This document shows, in pieces, positions 1 through 5,470 of a DNA stretch of 9,470 bases. Position 1 is the first letter of the stretch. Each line of letters opens with the position of its first letter. The translations under genes were made by a program, and so were the position numbers. The notes beneath the pieces are model-generated. The model saw nothing but the letters and a program-made list of their open reading frames with translations. It ran no database searches and had not been told where the DNA came from. Source of the stretch: Paramuribaculum sp. (GTDB lineage: Bacteria; Bacteroidota; Bacteroidia; Bacteroidales; Muribaculaceae); assembly GCA_009775605.1 (NCBI GenBank), contig VSPV01000104.1:1-9470 (forward strand), read 5' to 3'.

Positions 1-24
1 AGCCAGGATCAAACTCTTCGTTGT
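1..24 (-). rRNA. rrs: 16S rRNA gene, first ~24 nt (runs off left edge)
   Basis: Read on the minus strand, the first bases give AGAGTTTGATCCTGGCT, the almost universal bacterial 16S 5' region used as primer site 27F. Aligning its GAAGAGTTTGATC to the E. coli 16S numbering puts the mature 5' end near base 24. Only the first helix strand is inside the window; the rest of the gene and any 23S/5S genes lie to the left. Identity is near certain; the exact mature end is inferred from the alignment. Confidence 0.97.
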
Positions 25-61
25 TGTTTATCTTATTTCTTTTTCTTCTAAAATCAAAAGG

Positions 62-90
62 AACAAGACAAATAATTCTGTTTGTCTGTT
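62..90 (-). other. Hairpin in the rRNA leader
   Basis: AGACAAA (66-72) and TTTGTCT (81-87) form a perfect 7 bp stem with an 8 base loop. Bases 62-64 and 88-90 extend it by three pairs around a bulged A at 65. It lies about 40 nt upstream of the mature 16S end in the transcript, a usual place for leader secondary structure. A role in processing is inferred. Confidence 0.5.
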
Positions 91-110
91 CTGTGTCGAT
101 GCGGCGCCTT

Positions 111-130
111 CCGATGATCGTTCTCATCGG
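111..130 (-). other. Perfect 7 bp hairpin in the rRNA leader
   Basis: CCGATGA (111-117) and TCATCGG (124-130) are exact inverted copies around a 6 base loop. No U-run follows on the minus strand, so it is not a terminator. It probably folds in the pre-16S leader; function unknown. Confidence 0.5.
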
Positions 131-192
131 CCGAACCGGTCTCCACAGCTTCCCTGACTCCGGCTATTGACTTATAGTTTCGTATTCAAGAA

Positions 193-205
193 TTGACTAA
201 GAGCA
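193..205 (-). promoter_or_regulatory. boxA-like antitermination signal in the rRNA leader
   Basis: The minus strand reads TGCTCTTAGTCAA, matching 10 of 13 bases of the E. coli rRNA boxA form (TGCTCTTTAACAA), with the conserved TGCTCTT core intact. It sits about 120 nt after the proximal promoter and about 170 nt before 16S. In known rRNA operons boxA binds NusB-NusE (S10) and keeps RNA polymerase resistant to Rho. Assignment here rests on motif and position only. Confidence 0.55.
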
Positions 206-273
206 TCATTGTTGAAAAATCATGACTCTTGTACTGTTGTCTTTCCTGTTATTGCAATTATTTCAATGTTCTC

Positions 274-319
274 TTCGCTTTCTGTCTGGACTCCGGCCTG
301 TCGGCCGGCCCGGAGCGAA
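274..319 (-). other. GC-rich foldable segment at the 5' end of the rRNA transcript
   Basis: GGCC (295-298) and GGCC (303-306) can pair across TGTC. CTCCG (291-295) can pair with CGGAG (311-315), or alternatively TTCGCT (274-279) with AGCGAA (314-319). These options exclude each other in part. The segment begins just a few bases after the predicted proximal start site. Structure is visible; its function is not known. Confidence 0.35.
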
Positions 320-327
320 AGGTTTTG

Positions 328-359
328 CAAAGTTACGGCGAATTTTCTTACCGTGCAAA
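328..359 (-). promoter_or_regulatory. rRNA promoter, proximal (P2)
   Basis: The minus strand reads TTTG (359-356), 20 bases, then TAACTTTG (335-328), an exact fit to the Bacteroidota -33/-7 promoter. Transcription would start near 320-323. Immediately upstream of the -33 (about 361-380) lie A-tracts on the transcribed-sense strand, resembling an UP element as expected for a strong rRNA promoter. It points at 16S with no gene in between. Confidence 0.88.
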
Positions 360-518
360 CTTTTTAAGACTTTTTTTCATTTTGCCGCCTTTCAGCGATT
401 TTCTTAAGATTTATTCCGAAGAATATCTCCTGTTTCCAATCTCTGCGCCGGCACTCTTTTCAGAGCTTTCCCGGCTCGCGGCGGTCGCCCTCCGGCGTCC
501 GTTTCTCAAAAGCGAGTG

Positions 519-550
519 CAAAGGTAGACATTCCCCGCATTCCCTCCAAA
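519..550 (-). promoter_or_regulatory. rRNA promoter, distal (P1)
   Basis: The minus strand reads TTTG (550-547), 20 bases, then TACCTTTG (526-519), again an exact TTTG-N20-TAnnTTTG fit and with the same spacing as P2. The two -7 boxes are 191 bp apart. No gene start lies between, so both probably serve the rRNA operon as tandem promoters. A small stem with a GAAA loop (453-466, minus-strand sense) lies in the transcribed stretch between them. Confidence 0.78.
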
Positions 551-717
551 TATTTCAGAAACTATTTTGCACCCAAAGCACGTTAATGATTGTTAGAGAG
601 ATATTCAAACACTTATACCACACTCAGTTGTACCTCACGAAAATTTTCACGGTCTTTCCGAACTTTTTTTCGCCCGAGATTCCCGAAGCGCTAATTTCAC
701 CCGCAAATGAGTATTTA
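551..717. other. Gene-free stretch between GNAT gene and distal rRNA promoter
   Basis: No gene is seen. It holds the 3' flank of the GNAT-like gene. I find no hairpin followed by a U-run on the minus strand, so no intrinsic terminator separates that gene from the rRNA promoters. The T-run at 664-670 is an A-run in the minus-strand transcript. GAAAATTTTC (639-648) is a short AT-rich palindrome of unclear meaning. Confidence 0.6.
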
Positions 718-1851
718 TTACACCAGCGACTTGCGGTATGCCCGGCGGCGGCGGTGCTGCCGGTAATTGAAGTATTGCCACTGGAGCTGGACATTGTCAT
801 TTGTCTCAAGCTCGATATTGCTTTCGGCGAATTTGAATCCCAATTTTACATATGTCGGCACAAGATCGGCAAATATAAGCGAATTCACACCTTTGCCCAT
901 ATATTCCTTATCGACGGCTATGAGCATGAGGTCAACCACGTCGTTGCGACCTTTGATTCCTTTAAGCAGATGAAACCAGCCGAAAGGAAGGAGCCGCCCT
1001 CCCGACTTGCGCAGCGCTTTCGACATGGAAGGTATCGAAATACCCACAGCCACCAGCCTGTCGTTGCTGTCGAGAATCACGCTCACGCAGTCAAGCCTCA
1101 GAATACCAAGATATTTATCGATGTAATATTCAATCTGTCGGCGCGAGAGAGGCGAATAGCCATAAAGATGGTCGTAAGCATCATTTATCAGCTCGAAAAG
1201 CTTCACGCCGTATTCCTCCTTGATTTTTTTGCGCGATGTATAGTGCTTCACATGTAGATTATACCGCCGGGCCACCATATCGGCCACGCGTGCAATCTTG
1301 GCAGGCACCTCATCAGGCACCTCCACGCGGAATTCTATCCAGTCGGCATCCTTGGCATACCCCATCCGCTCCATATGAGCCGGATAATAAGGATAGTTAT
1401 ATATAGTAGCCATGGTGCCCATCTCGTCGAAGCCCTCCACGAGCATTCCCTCATGGTCCATATCGGAGAATCCAAGCGGTCCCACCATCTCGGTCATGCC
1501 GTTCTCGCGCGCCCATCCTTCGGCAGCGGCGAAAAGAGCGTCCGACACCTCGGCATCGTCTATGAAATCCACAAAACCGAAACGGCATTCGTCGCGTCCC
1601 GTACGGTTGTTGACCACCTCATTGATGATGGCTGCGATTCTCCCCACAGGCTTTCCGTCGCGATAGGCCATGAATGCCTGCGCCCGGCAGAACTCAAACG
1701 CCGGATTGCCCGAGGGCGAAAGAGTCTCGATTTCGTCGAGCACCAGAGGAGGCACGTAGCAGCCATTGCCTTTATATAAATCTATTCCGAACTTCACAAA
1801 AGGCTTCAGCCCCTTGCGGGTATGTTCTATCGCTTTTATCTCTACGGACAT
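718..1851 (-). CDS. GNAT-fold N-acetyltransferase-like protein
   Basis: 377 aa. I recognise a widespread GNAT-like family, usually left as a hypothetical protein or N-acetyltransferase. Visible marks are the N-terminal NGCYVPPLVLDE stretch (about 29-40), a conserved central block with GPLGFSDMDHEGML, IYNYPYYPAHMERMGY before residue 170, and a C-terminal GNAT acyl-CoA loop EYMGKGVNSL with the MGKG at 318-321. Length fits a double-domain member; the basic tail (RQHRRRR) is notable. No signal peptide or membrane segment is seen, so it should be cytoplasmic. The substrate is unknown: acetyl-CoA use is inferred from the fold, and some family members may not be active. It begins 43 bp after the kinase-like gene with no promoter match between, so the two are likely co-transcribed. 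The start is the first ATG of the frame and follows an A-rich stretch rather than a Shine-Dalgarno, normal for Bacteroidota. Confidence 0.88.
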   Translation of the reverse strand: MSVEIKAIEHTRKGLKPFVKFGIDLYKGNGCYVPPLVLDEIETLSPSGNPAFEFCRAQAFMAYRDGKPVGRIAAIINEVVNNRTGRDECRFGFVDFIDDAEVSDALFAAAEGWARENGMTEMVGPLGFSDMDHEGMLVEGFDEMGTMATIYNYPYYPAHMERMGYAKDADWIEFRVEVPDEVPAKIARVADMVARRYNLHVKHYTSRKKIKEEYGVKLFELINDAYDHLYGYSPLSRRQIEYYIDKYLGILRLDCVSVILDSNDRLVAVGISIPSMSKALRKSGGRLLPFGWFHLLKGIKGRNDVVDLMLIAVDKEYMGKGVNSLIFADLVPTYVKLGFKFAESNIELETNDNVQLQWQYFNYRQHRRRRAYRKSLV

Positions 1852-1894
1852 TTTCTTTCGTTTTTTGTTAGATTTACCGCCATGCCGCCTCCTG

Positions 1895-2695
1895 TCAGCC
1901 CACCGAGGGCGCCCACGCCGAACTGAACCAGAACAGCAGCCCCACCATCACCGCAAGAAAAGCTATCACCAGGATATAGAACTTGCGGTCAGACCGTCCG
2001 GCAAGGGCCATACGGAGCTCGTGCACCGATCCATAGCGCTGCCGCGGCTCGCGGGCCATGCATTTGTCGGCTATGCGGCGCAGACGGCCGGGAGCATCGG
2101 GAACGCGGTCGAGCATCTCACGAAGCACTTTGCCGAAATTGTAGATATCCTCCGTGGCATCGGCCGGAGTAAGATGGTCGCGCTGGTCGAACCCCACGTC
2201 GATAAGCTTGAGATTGCCCACATTCTCGGTGAAGATTATGGTCTCAGGCCGGATGGGGAAGTGCACAAGATGGTTGCGCTGTATGTAGTCTATGGCATCG
2301 ACAAGCTGGCTGCATACCTTTTCAATATGCTCTGCGCCAACCTTGCCGCCGTCAAGGAGCTTGCGAAGCGAGTCGCCATACACGTCGTCGGTAATGATGC
2401 ACATTCCCAGCCCGGGCACCTCCTCGAAATCGTTGATCATGATAATGTGGGGATGCGCAAGGTTGTAACGCACGTCAAATTCCTTCTCAATCATCGCCTG
2501 AAATCGAGGGTCGGTGCGGTATCGCTCTTTCAGAGTCTTGAGCATTACCCATTTTCCATATTTCTTTGCGGTATAGACGTCATAGAACTCCTCGTCCCAT
2601 TCGGGAAGGTGCTCTATCTCGGTCCATTTCGGCTGACTTGACAAGGATGACGACATCAGGTATCTGTTGGTTGCTAACGGTTTTAATACCGCCAT
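1895..2695 (-). CDS. Membrane-anchored protein kinase-like protein, probable pseudokinase
   Basis: 266 aa. Residues about 35-232 read as a Ser/Thr kinase fold: VMLKTL with the ATP-site Lys at 53, an alpha-C Glu candidate in EKEFDV (70-75), a hinge near ITDDVYGDSL, and the DFG equivalent as DVG with Asp 166. The catalytic loop, normally HRDxKPEN, is HFPIRPETI (145-153), so the catalytic Asp, Lys and Asn are all replaced. The glycine-rich loop is also not recognisable, and the activation segment is very short with no clear APE motif. D183 in EDIYNFG fits the helix-F Asp. A single hydrophobic helix (239-257) near the C-terminus should anchor it in the inner membrane with the kinase domain inside. 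It is therefore probably a non-catalytic, perhaps nucleotide-binding, scaffold. It lies upstream of the GNAT gene in one likely operon. Met14 is a plausible alternative start because the first ATG is inside a hairpin. Confidence 0.85.
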   Translation of the reverse strand: MAVLKPLATNRYLMSSSLSSQPKWTEIEHLPEWDEEFYDVYTAKKYGKWVMLKTLKERYRTDPRFQAMIEKEFDVRYNLAHPHIIMINDFEEVPGLGMCIITDDVYGDSLRKLLDGGKVGAEHIEKVCSQLVDAIDYIQRNHLVHFPIRPETIIFTENVGNLKLIDVGFDQRDHLTPADATEDIYNFGKVLREMLDRVPDAPGRLRRIADKCMAREPRQRYGSVHELRMALAGRSDRKFYILVIAFLAVMVGLLFWFSSAWAPSVG

Positions 2696-2708
2696 AAGCC
2701 TATGGCGG
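2689..2708 (-). promoter_or_regulatory. Hairpin enclosing the first start codon of the kinase-like gene
   Basis: CCGCCATA (2689-2696) and TATGGCGG (2701-2708) are perfect 8 bp inverted copies around AGCC. In the minus-strand mRNA the ATG at 2695-2693 is in the 3' arm of this stem, within about 25 nt of the predicted transcript start. Either translation from this ATG is damped by structure or the true start is the in-frame ATG at 2656 (Met14). No U-run follows, so it is not a terminator. Confidence 0.55.
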
Positions 2709-2718
2709 CACTGACTTG

Positions 2719-2746
2719 CAAATTTACTGAATATTTTTCAAAACAA
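2719..2746 (-). promoter_or_regulatory. Promoter for the kinase-like/GNAT pair
   Basis: TAAATTTG (2726-2719, minus strand) fits the TAnnTTTG -7 box. The nearest TTG (2746-2744) is 17 bases upstream, a little short of the usual 19-21, so this is a weaker match than the rRNA promoters. Start of transcription would be near 2712, giving a leader of about 17 nt to the first ATG. Confidence 0.5.
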
Positions 2747-2798
2747 TCATATTTCGTCACTATTTTGCCCGGTATCGCGTCATTCTTGTTTTTTTTCA

Positions 2799-2806
2799 TA
2801 TTTTTG
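2799..2806 (+). promoter_or_regulatory. Possible -7 box for the GH3-family gene
   Basis: TATTTTTG fits TAnnTTTG 13 bases before the GH3 start codon, but no TTG is found at the proper distance upstream. The region is T-rich, so chance matches are likely. A promoter must lie in 2696-2819 because the gene upstream is divergent; this is the best candidate seen. Confidence 0.3.
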
Positions 2807-2819
2807 TCGGCATATTGTT

Positions 2820-4334
2820 ATGAACCTTACACGACTGATTAATCCGCTTTTCGACTCACGCGCCCGGCAATCGCTCCGGGCGGCCGATGACGCTCCGCAG
2901 GTGCAGCGACGGCTGCTGGCCGGGATGCTCGCGGCCGCGCGCAACACCGAGTGGGGTCGTGCCCACCGCTACGGGAGTCTGGCCTCCTACGCCGACTTCG
3001 CCGAGGCCGTGGAGGTAACCCCCTATGAAAAGATACGCCCCATGGTAATGCGCATGATCCGCGGCGAGAAGGATATTCTGTGGCCGGGAGTCACGAGACG
3101 TTTCGCGCAGTCGTCGGGCACCTCGGGAGGCAAAAGCAAATTCGTGCCCATAACTGACGACATGCTCAACCGTGGCCACTTCCATGGATCAGGACTCGTG
3201 GTGGCCCACTATCTGTGCAATTATCCCGACAGCCGCCTGTTTTCAGGACGCGCGCTGATTCTTGGAGGCAGTTTCGCCAACGAACTCGGCCTCGCCGACC
3301 GGCGCGTGCGCGTGGGCGACCTCTCCGCCAATCTTATCGAGGCTATCAATCCGCTGGCTGAATTGGTGAGGACGCCGAGCCGACGCACCGCGCTTCTGGC
3401 CGACTGGAATGTGAAGCTGCCGCAGCTTGCCCGCGAGGTGAGCCGCTGCCGGGTGAGCAATCTCTCCGGCGTGCCTTCGTGGATGCTCACGGTGCTCCGT
3501 GAGGTGATGCGCATATCAGGCGTAAGCGAGCTGCACGAGCTGTGGCCCGGCCTCGAGGTGTTTTTCCACGGCGGCATAGCGTTCGGCCCCTACCGCAGCC
3601 AGTACGATTCAATCATCGACCCATCGCGCATGAGATACATGGAGACCTACAATGCCTCCGAAGGATTCTTCGCCCTGCAGGACGACCCTGCGTCTCGCGC
3701 CATGATGCTGCTGATGGACAGCGGAGTGTTCTACGAGTTCCGTCCCGTCGGCTCTCCCGACGCGACGCCCGTGACCGTGGCCGATGTCCGGCCCGGCGAA
3801 ATCTACGAACTCATCATCACCACTCTCGGCGGTCTGTGGCGTTACCCGATTGGCGACACCGTGAGGGTTGAAAGCATAAATCCGGTTAAAATTACCATCG
3901 CCGGCCGAACCAAAAGCTTCATCAACGCATTTGGAGAAGAGGTGATGGTGTTCAACACCGATGCCGCCATAGCCCGCACGTGCGCCGAGACCGGAGCTGT
4001 GGTCGCCGACTATACCGCCGCCCCGGTGTTTGCCGACGGCGGACGGAAGGGAAGGCACCAGTGGCTCATAGAATTCGACCGCCAGCCTGCTTCAACTGAG
4101 GAATTCGCCATGCTGCTCGACCGCAACCTCTGCCGGGAGAACAGCGACTATCAGGCCAAGCGCTCCGGCGGAATCTTCCTCGCCCCCCTTTCGGTCACGG
4201 CCGTGCCCCGCGGATTTTTCGACCGCTGGCTTGCCGCCACCGGAAAGCTCGGAGGCCAGCGCAAGGTGCCCCGACTGAGCAACGACCGCTCCGTGATCGA
4301 CCCCATGCTCCGCATGCTCAACATCCACTCATAA
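2820..4334 (+). CDS. GH3 auxin-responsive promoter family protein (acyl-adenylate/amide synthetase fold)
   Basis: 504 aa, usual length for bacterial GH3 proteins. GH3 enzymes belong to the ANL adenylating superfamily; in plants they activate hormone acids with ATP and join them to amino acids. All three nucleotide-binding motifs are visible: SSGTSGGKSK (98-107), YNASEGFF (277-284, equal to plant YxxSE) and YPIGD (342-346, equal to YRxGD), with ELIITTLGGLWRYPIGD typical of the family. No signal peptide is seen, so it should act in the cytoplasm. Bacteroidota members are common but their acid and amine substrates are not established; a link to membrane or cell-envelope acids is only a guess. 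It is the first gene of a plus-strand run, 28 bp before the SIMPL gene with no promoter between, which suggests co-transcription. The ATG at 2820 is preceded by a T-rich tract without Shine-Dalgarno. Catalysis looks intact. Confidence 0.93.
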   Translation: MNLTRLINPLFDSRARQSLRAADDAPQVQRRLLAGMLAAARNTEWGRAHRYGSLASYADFAEAVEVTPYEKIRPMVMRMIRGEKDILWPGVTRRFAQSSGTSGGKSKFVPITDDMLNRGHFHGSGLVVAHYLCNYPDSRLFSGRALILGGSFANELGLADRRVRVGDLSANLIEAINPLAELVRTPSRRTALLADWNVKLPQLAREVSRCRVSNLSGVPSWMLTVLREVMRISGVSELHELWPGLEVFFHGGIAFGPYRSQYDSIIDPSRMRYMETYNASEGFFALQDDPASRAMMLLMDSGVFYEFRPVGSPDATPVTVADVRPGEIYELIITTLGGLWRYPIGDTVRVESINPVKITIAGRTKSFINAFGEEVMVFNTDAAIARTCAETGAVVADYTAAPVFADGGRKGRHQWLIEFDRQPASTEEFAMLLDRNLCRENSDYQAKRSGGIFLAPLSVTAVPRGFFDRWLAATGKLGGQRKVPRLSNDRSVIDPMLRMLNIHS

Positions 4335-4362
4335 CAGGTATTAACCCAAAACAGAATAGCTT

Positions 4363-5070
4363 ATGAAATCTACAACCGCCATAATCACCGGCGCCATTCT
4401 CGCCGTAGGACTTCTGGCACTCGGACTCTGCGTGCGCAGCGGTCTGAAATCGTTCAACGACAGCCAGCGCACCGTGGAAGTGAAAGGTCTCGCCACGCGC
4501 GAGGTTCCTGCCAACAAGGTGACATGGCCCATCTCCACCAAGCAGGTAGGCAACGACCTTCCCGCCGTCTATGCCCAGGTTGCCTCAACCAACCAGGCCA
4601 TAGTCGAATTCCTCAAGGCCAACGGTCTTTCCGACAACGAGATTTCCATCGGCGCTCCCCAGATGACCGACTACCGCACCAACCGCTACAACAACGACCC
4701 CATACCTTATAACTACAGCGTAAGCTCAGTGGTAACGGTCAGCTCCACGCAGGTCGACAAAGTGCGCCAGCTCATCAACCGCCAGGGCGAGCTCCTGAGC
4801 AAAGGAATTGCAGTAGTGAGCAACGACTACAGCAACCAGATATCTTACGAATACACCGGCCTTAACGAAATCAAGCCCGAAATGATAGCCGAAGCCACCG
4901 AGAACGCCCGTGAGGCAGCCAAGAAATTCGCCGACGACTCCGACAGCAAAATCGGCAAGATAAAATCGGCGCGCCAGGGCCAGTTCACCATCGAGGACCG
5001 CGACAGCTACACTCCCTACATCAAGGAAGTGCGCGTAGTCACCTCCCTCACCTACTTCCTCGAGGACTAA
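4363..5070 (+). CDS. SIMPL (DUF541) domain protein, membrane-anchored
   Basis: 235 aa. An N-terminal hydrophobic helix (about 5-24) is an uncleaved signal anchor or signal peptide, so the rest is in the periplasm. Residues 36-234 match the SIMPL/DUF541 family: the strand RTVEVKGLATREVPANKVTW, the helix with NQAIVEFLKANGLSDNEIS, GAPQMTDY, NYSVSSVVTVSSTQVDKV, and the helix EATENAREAAKKFADDSDSKIGKI followed by the C-terminal strand VRVVTSLTYFLED. Related proteins include E. coli YggE, associated with oxidative-stress tolerance, and the animal SIMPL adaptor; the bacterial biochemical role is not settled. It sits between the GH3-like gene and a small lipoprotein gene that begins 3 bp after its stop, so the three are probably one transcription unit. 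This suggests an envelope-related role, by inference. No cysteine pairs or catalytic motif are visible. Confidence 0.92.
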   Translation: MKSTTAIITGAILAVGLLALGLCVRSGLKSFNDSQRTVEVKGLATREVPANKVTWPISTKQVGNDLPAVYAQVASTNQAIVEFLKANGLSDNEISIGAPQMTDYRTNRYNNDPIPYNYSVSSVVTVSSTQVDKVRQLINRQGELLSKGIAVVSNDYSNQISYEYTGLNEIKPEMIAEATENAREAAKKFADDSDSKIGKIKSARQGQFTIEDRDSYTPYIKEVRVVTSLTYFLED

Positions 5071-5073
5071 ACC

Positions 5074-5394
5074 ATGACCCGTTCCAGAATATTTGCGGCA
5101 GGCATCAGCATCATGATGTCTGCCGCAATGGGTTGTACCAACGACCCCGACACCGAATATCAGGTTAACATCCAGCGCTTCACCGACGGCACCGTCATCA
5201 CGGCCTCGCCCCTCTCCGCCCGCGCCGGCGAAACCGTCTCGCTCGACTGCGACCCCGCACCCGGCCGCGTCTTCTACCACTGGTCAGTAACCGCCGGCAC
5301 CGTCACCATCATCCCCGCCGACTCCATGCAGCAGGCCACCACCTTCACCATGCCCCAGTCCGACGTAATGGTCCGCGCCGCCTTCTATCAATAA
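5074..5394 (+). CDS. Small lipoprotein with one InlB-like beta repeat
   Basis: 106 aa. The N-terminus has a basic start (MTRSR), a short hydrophobic core and the lipobox SAAMGC with Cys 21, so it should be lipidated by signal peptidase II. The mature protein is about 86 aa. Residues about 40-104 look like a single divergent InlB B-repeat (Flg_new_2-type) domain as found in Bacteroidota surface proteins: a SARAGETVSL strand, PAPGRVFYHWSV, and the hallmark ending TTFTMPQSDVMVRAAF (89-104). Asp 24 and Asp 26 follow the lipid Cys, which faintly resembles the acidic surface-export signal of Bacteroidota lipoproteins. It begins 3 bp after the SIMPL stop, so translation may be coupled. Such repeats are normally several per large protein; a lone copy in a small lipoprotein is unusual. 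No enzyme motif is seen; it may bind a partner or glycan, but that is a guess. Confidence 0.83.
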   Translation: MTRSRIFAAGISIMMSAAMGCTNDPDTEYQVNIQRFTDGTVITASPLSARAGETVSLDCDPAPGRVFYHWSVTAGTVTIIPADSMQQATTFTMPQSDVMVRAAFYQ

Positions 5395-5398
5395 CCCA

Positions 5399-5414
5399 CA
5401 ATATATTTATATTG
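5399..5414. repeat. AT-rich inverted repeat overlapping the yqeY promoter
   Basis: CAATATA (5399-5405) and TATATTG (5408-5414) are perfect 7 bp inverted copies around TT. The right arm contains the TTG taken as the -33 box of the next promoter. It could be a small operator or a weak structure after the lipoprotein gene, whose stop is 5 bp upstream. Low GC makes chance plausible; there is no T-run, so an intrinsic terminator is unlikely. Confidence 0.35.
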
Positions 5415-5442
5415 CGGATTTCAAGCCCTTTTGGTAACTTTG
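5412..5442 (+). promoter_or_regulatory. Promoter for the yqeY-serS-trmH cluster
   Basis: TTG (5412-5414), 20 bases, then TAACTTTG (5435-5442) fits the Bacteroidota consensus and has the same -7 box as the rRNA P2 and HAD-gene promoters. Transcription would begin near 5448, just 5 nt before the ATG at 5453 and about 22 nt before the ATG at 5471, which supports the latter as start of yqeY. Confidence 0.8.
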
Positions 5443-5470
5443 CGGGCAAAATATGAAAATTTTCACCACT

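Larger units (their letters stand above)
25..321 (-). promoter_or_regulatory. rRNA operon leader (transcribed spacer upstream of 16S)
   Basis: No protein-coding gene is supported here. The stretch between the proximal rRNA promoter and the 16S 5' end would be transcribed as a leader of about 300 nt. It is AT-rich near the 16S gene, as usual for pre-16S processing sequence, and holds two short perfect hairpins, a GC-rich structure at its 5' end and a boxA-like motif, listed separately. The matching 3' flank that would form the RNase III processing stem is outside the window. Leader limits are inferred from the promoter and the 16S start. Confidence 0.8.

Noticed and set aside
664..670. T-run as an intrinsic terminator
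   Set aside because: The upstream gene is on the minus strand, where this is an A-run, and no adjacent stable stem was found.
229..1257. Long plus-strand open frame (342 codons)
   Set aside because: It crosses the rRNA leader and promoters and runs antisense to the GNAT gene; its translation shows no family likeness, while the minus-strand GNAT frame does.
1766..2641. Plus-strand open frame of 291 codons
   Set aside because: It is antisense to the kinase-like gene, whose minus-strand frame has clear kinase-fold landmarks. High GC makes such shadow frames common.
2761..2767. TATTTTG as a GH3 promoter -7 box
   Set aside because: It is one base short of TAnnTTTG and has no TTG at the right distance; TATTTTTG at 2799 fits better, though still weakly.
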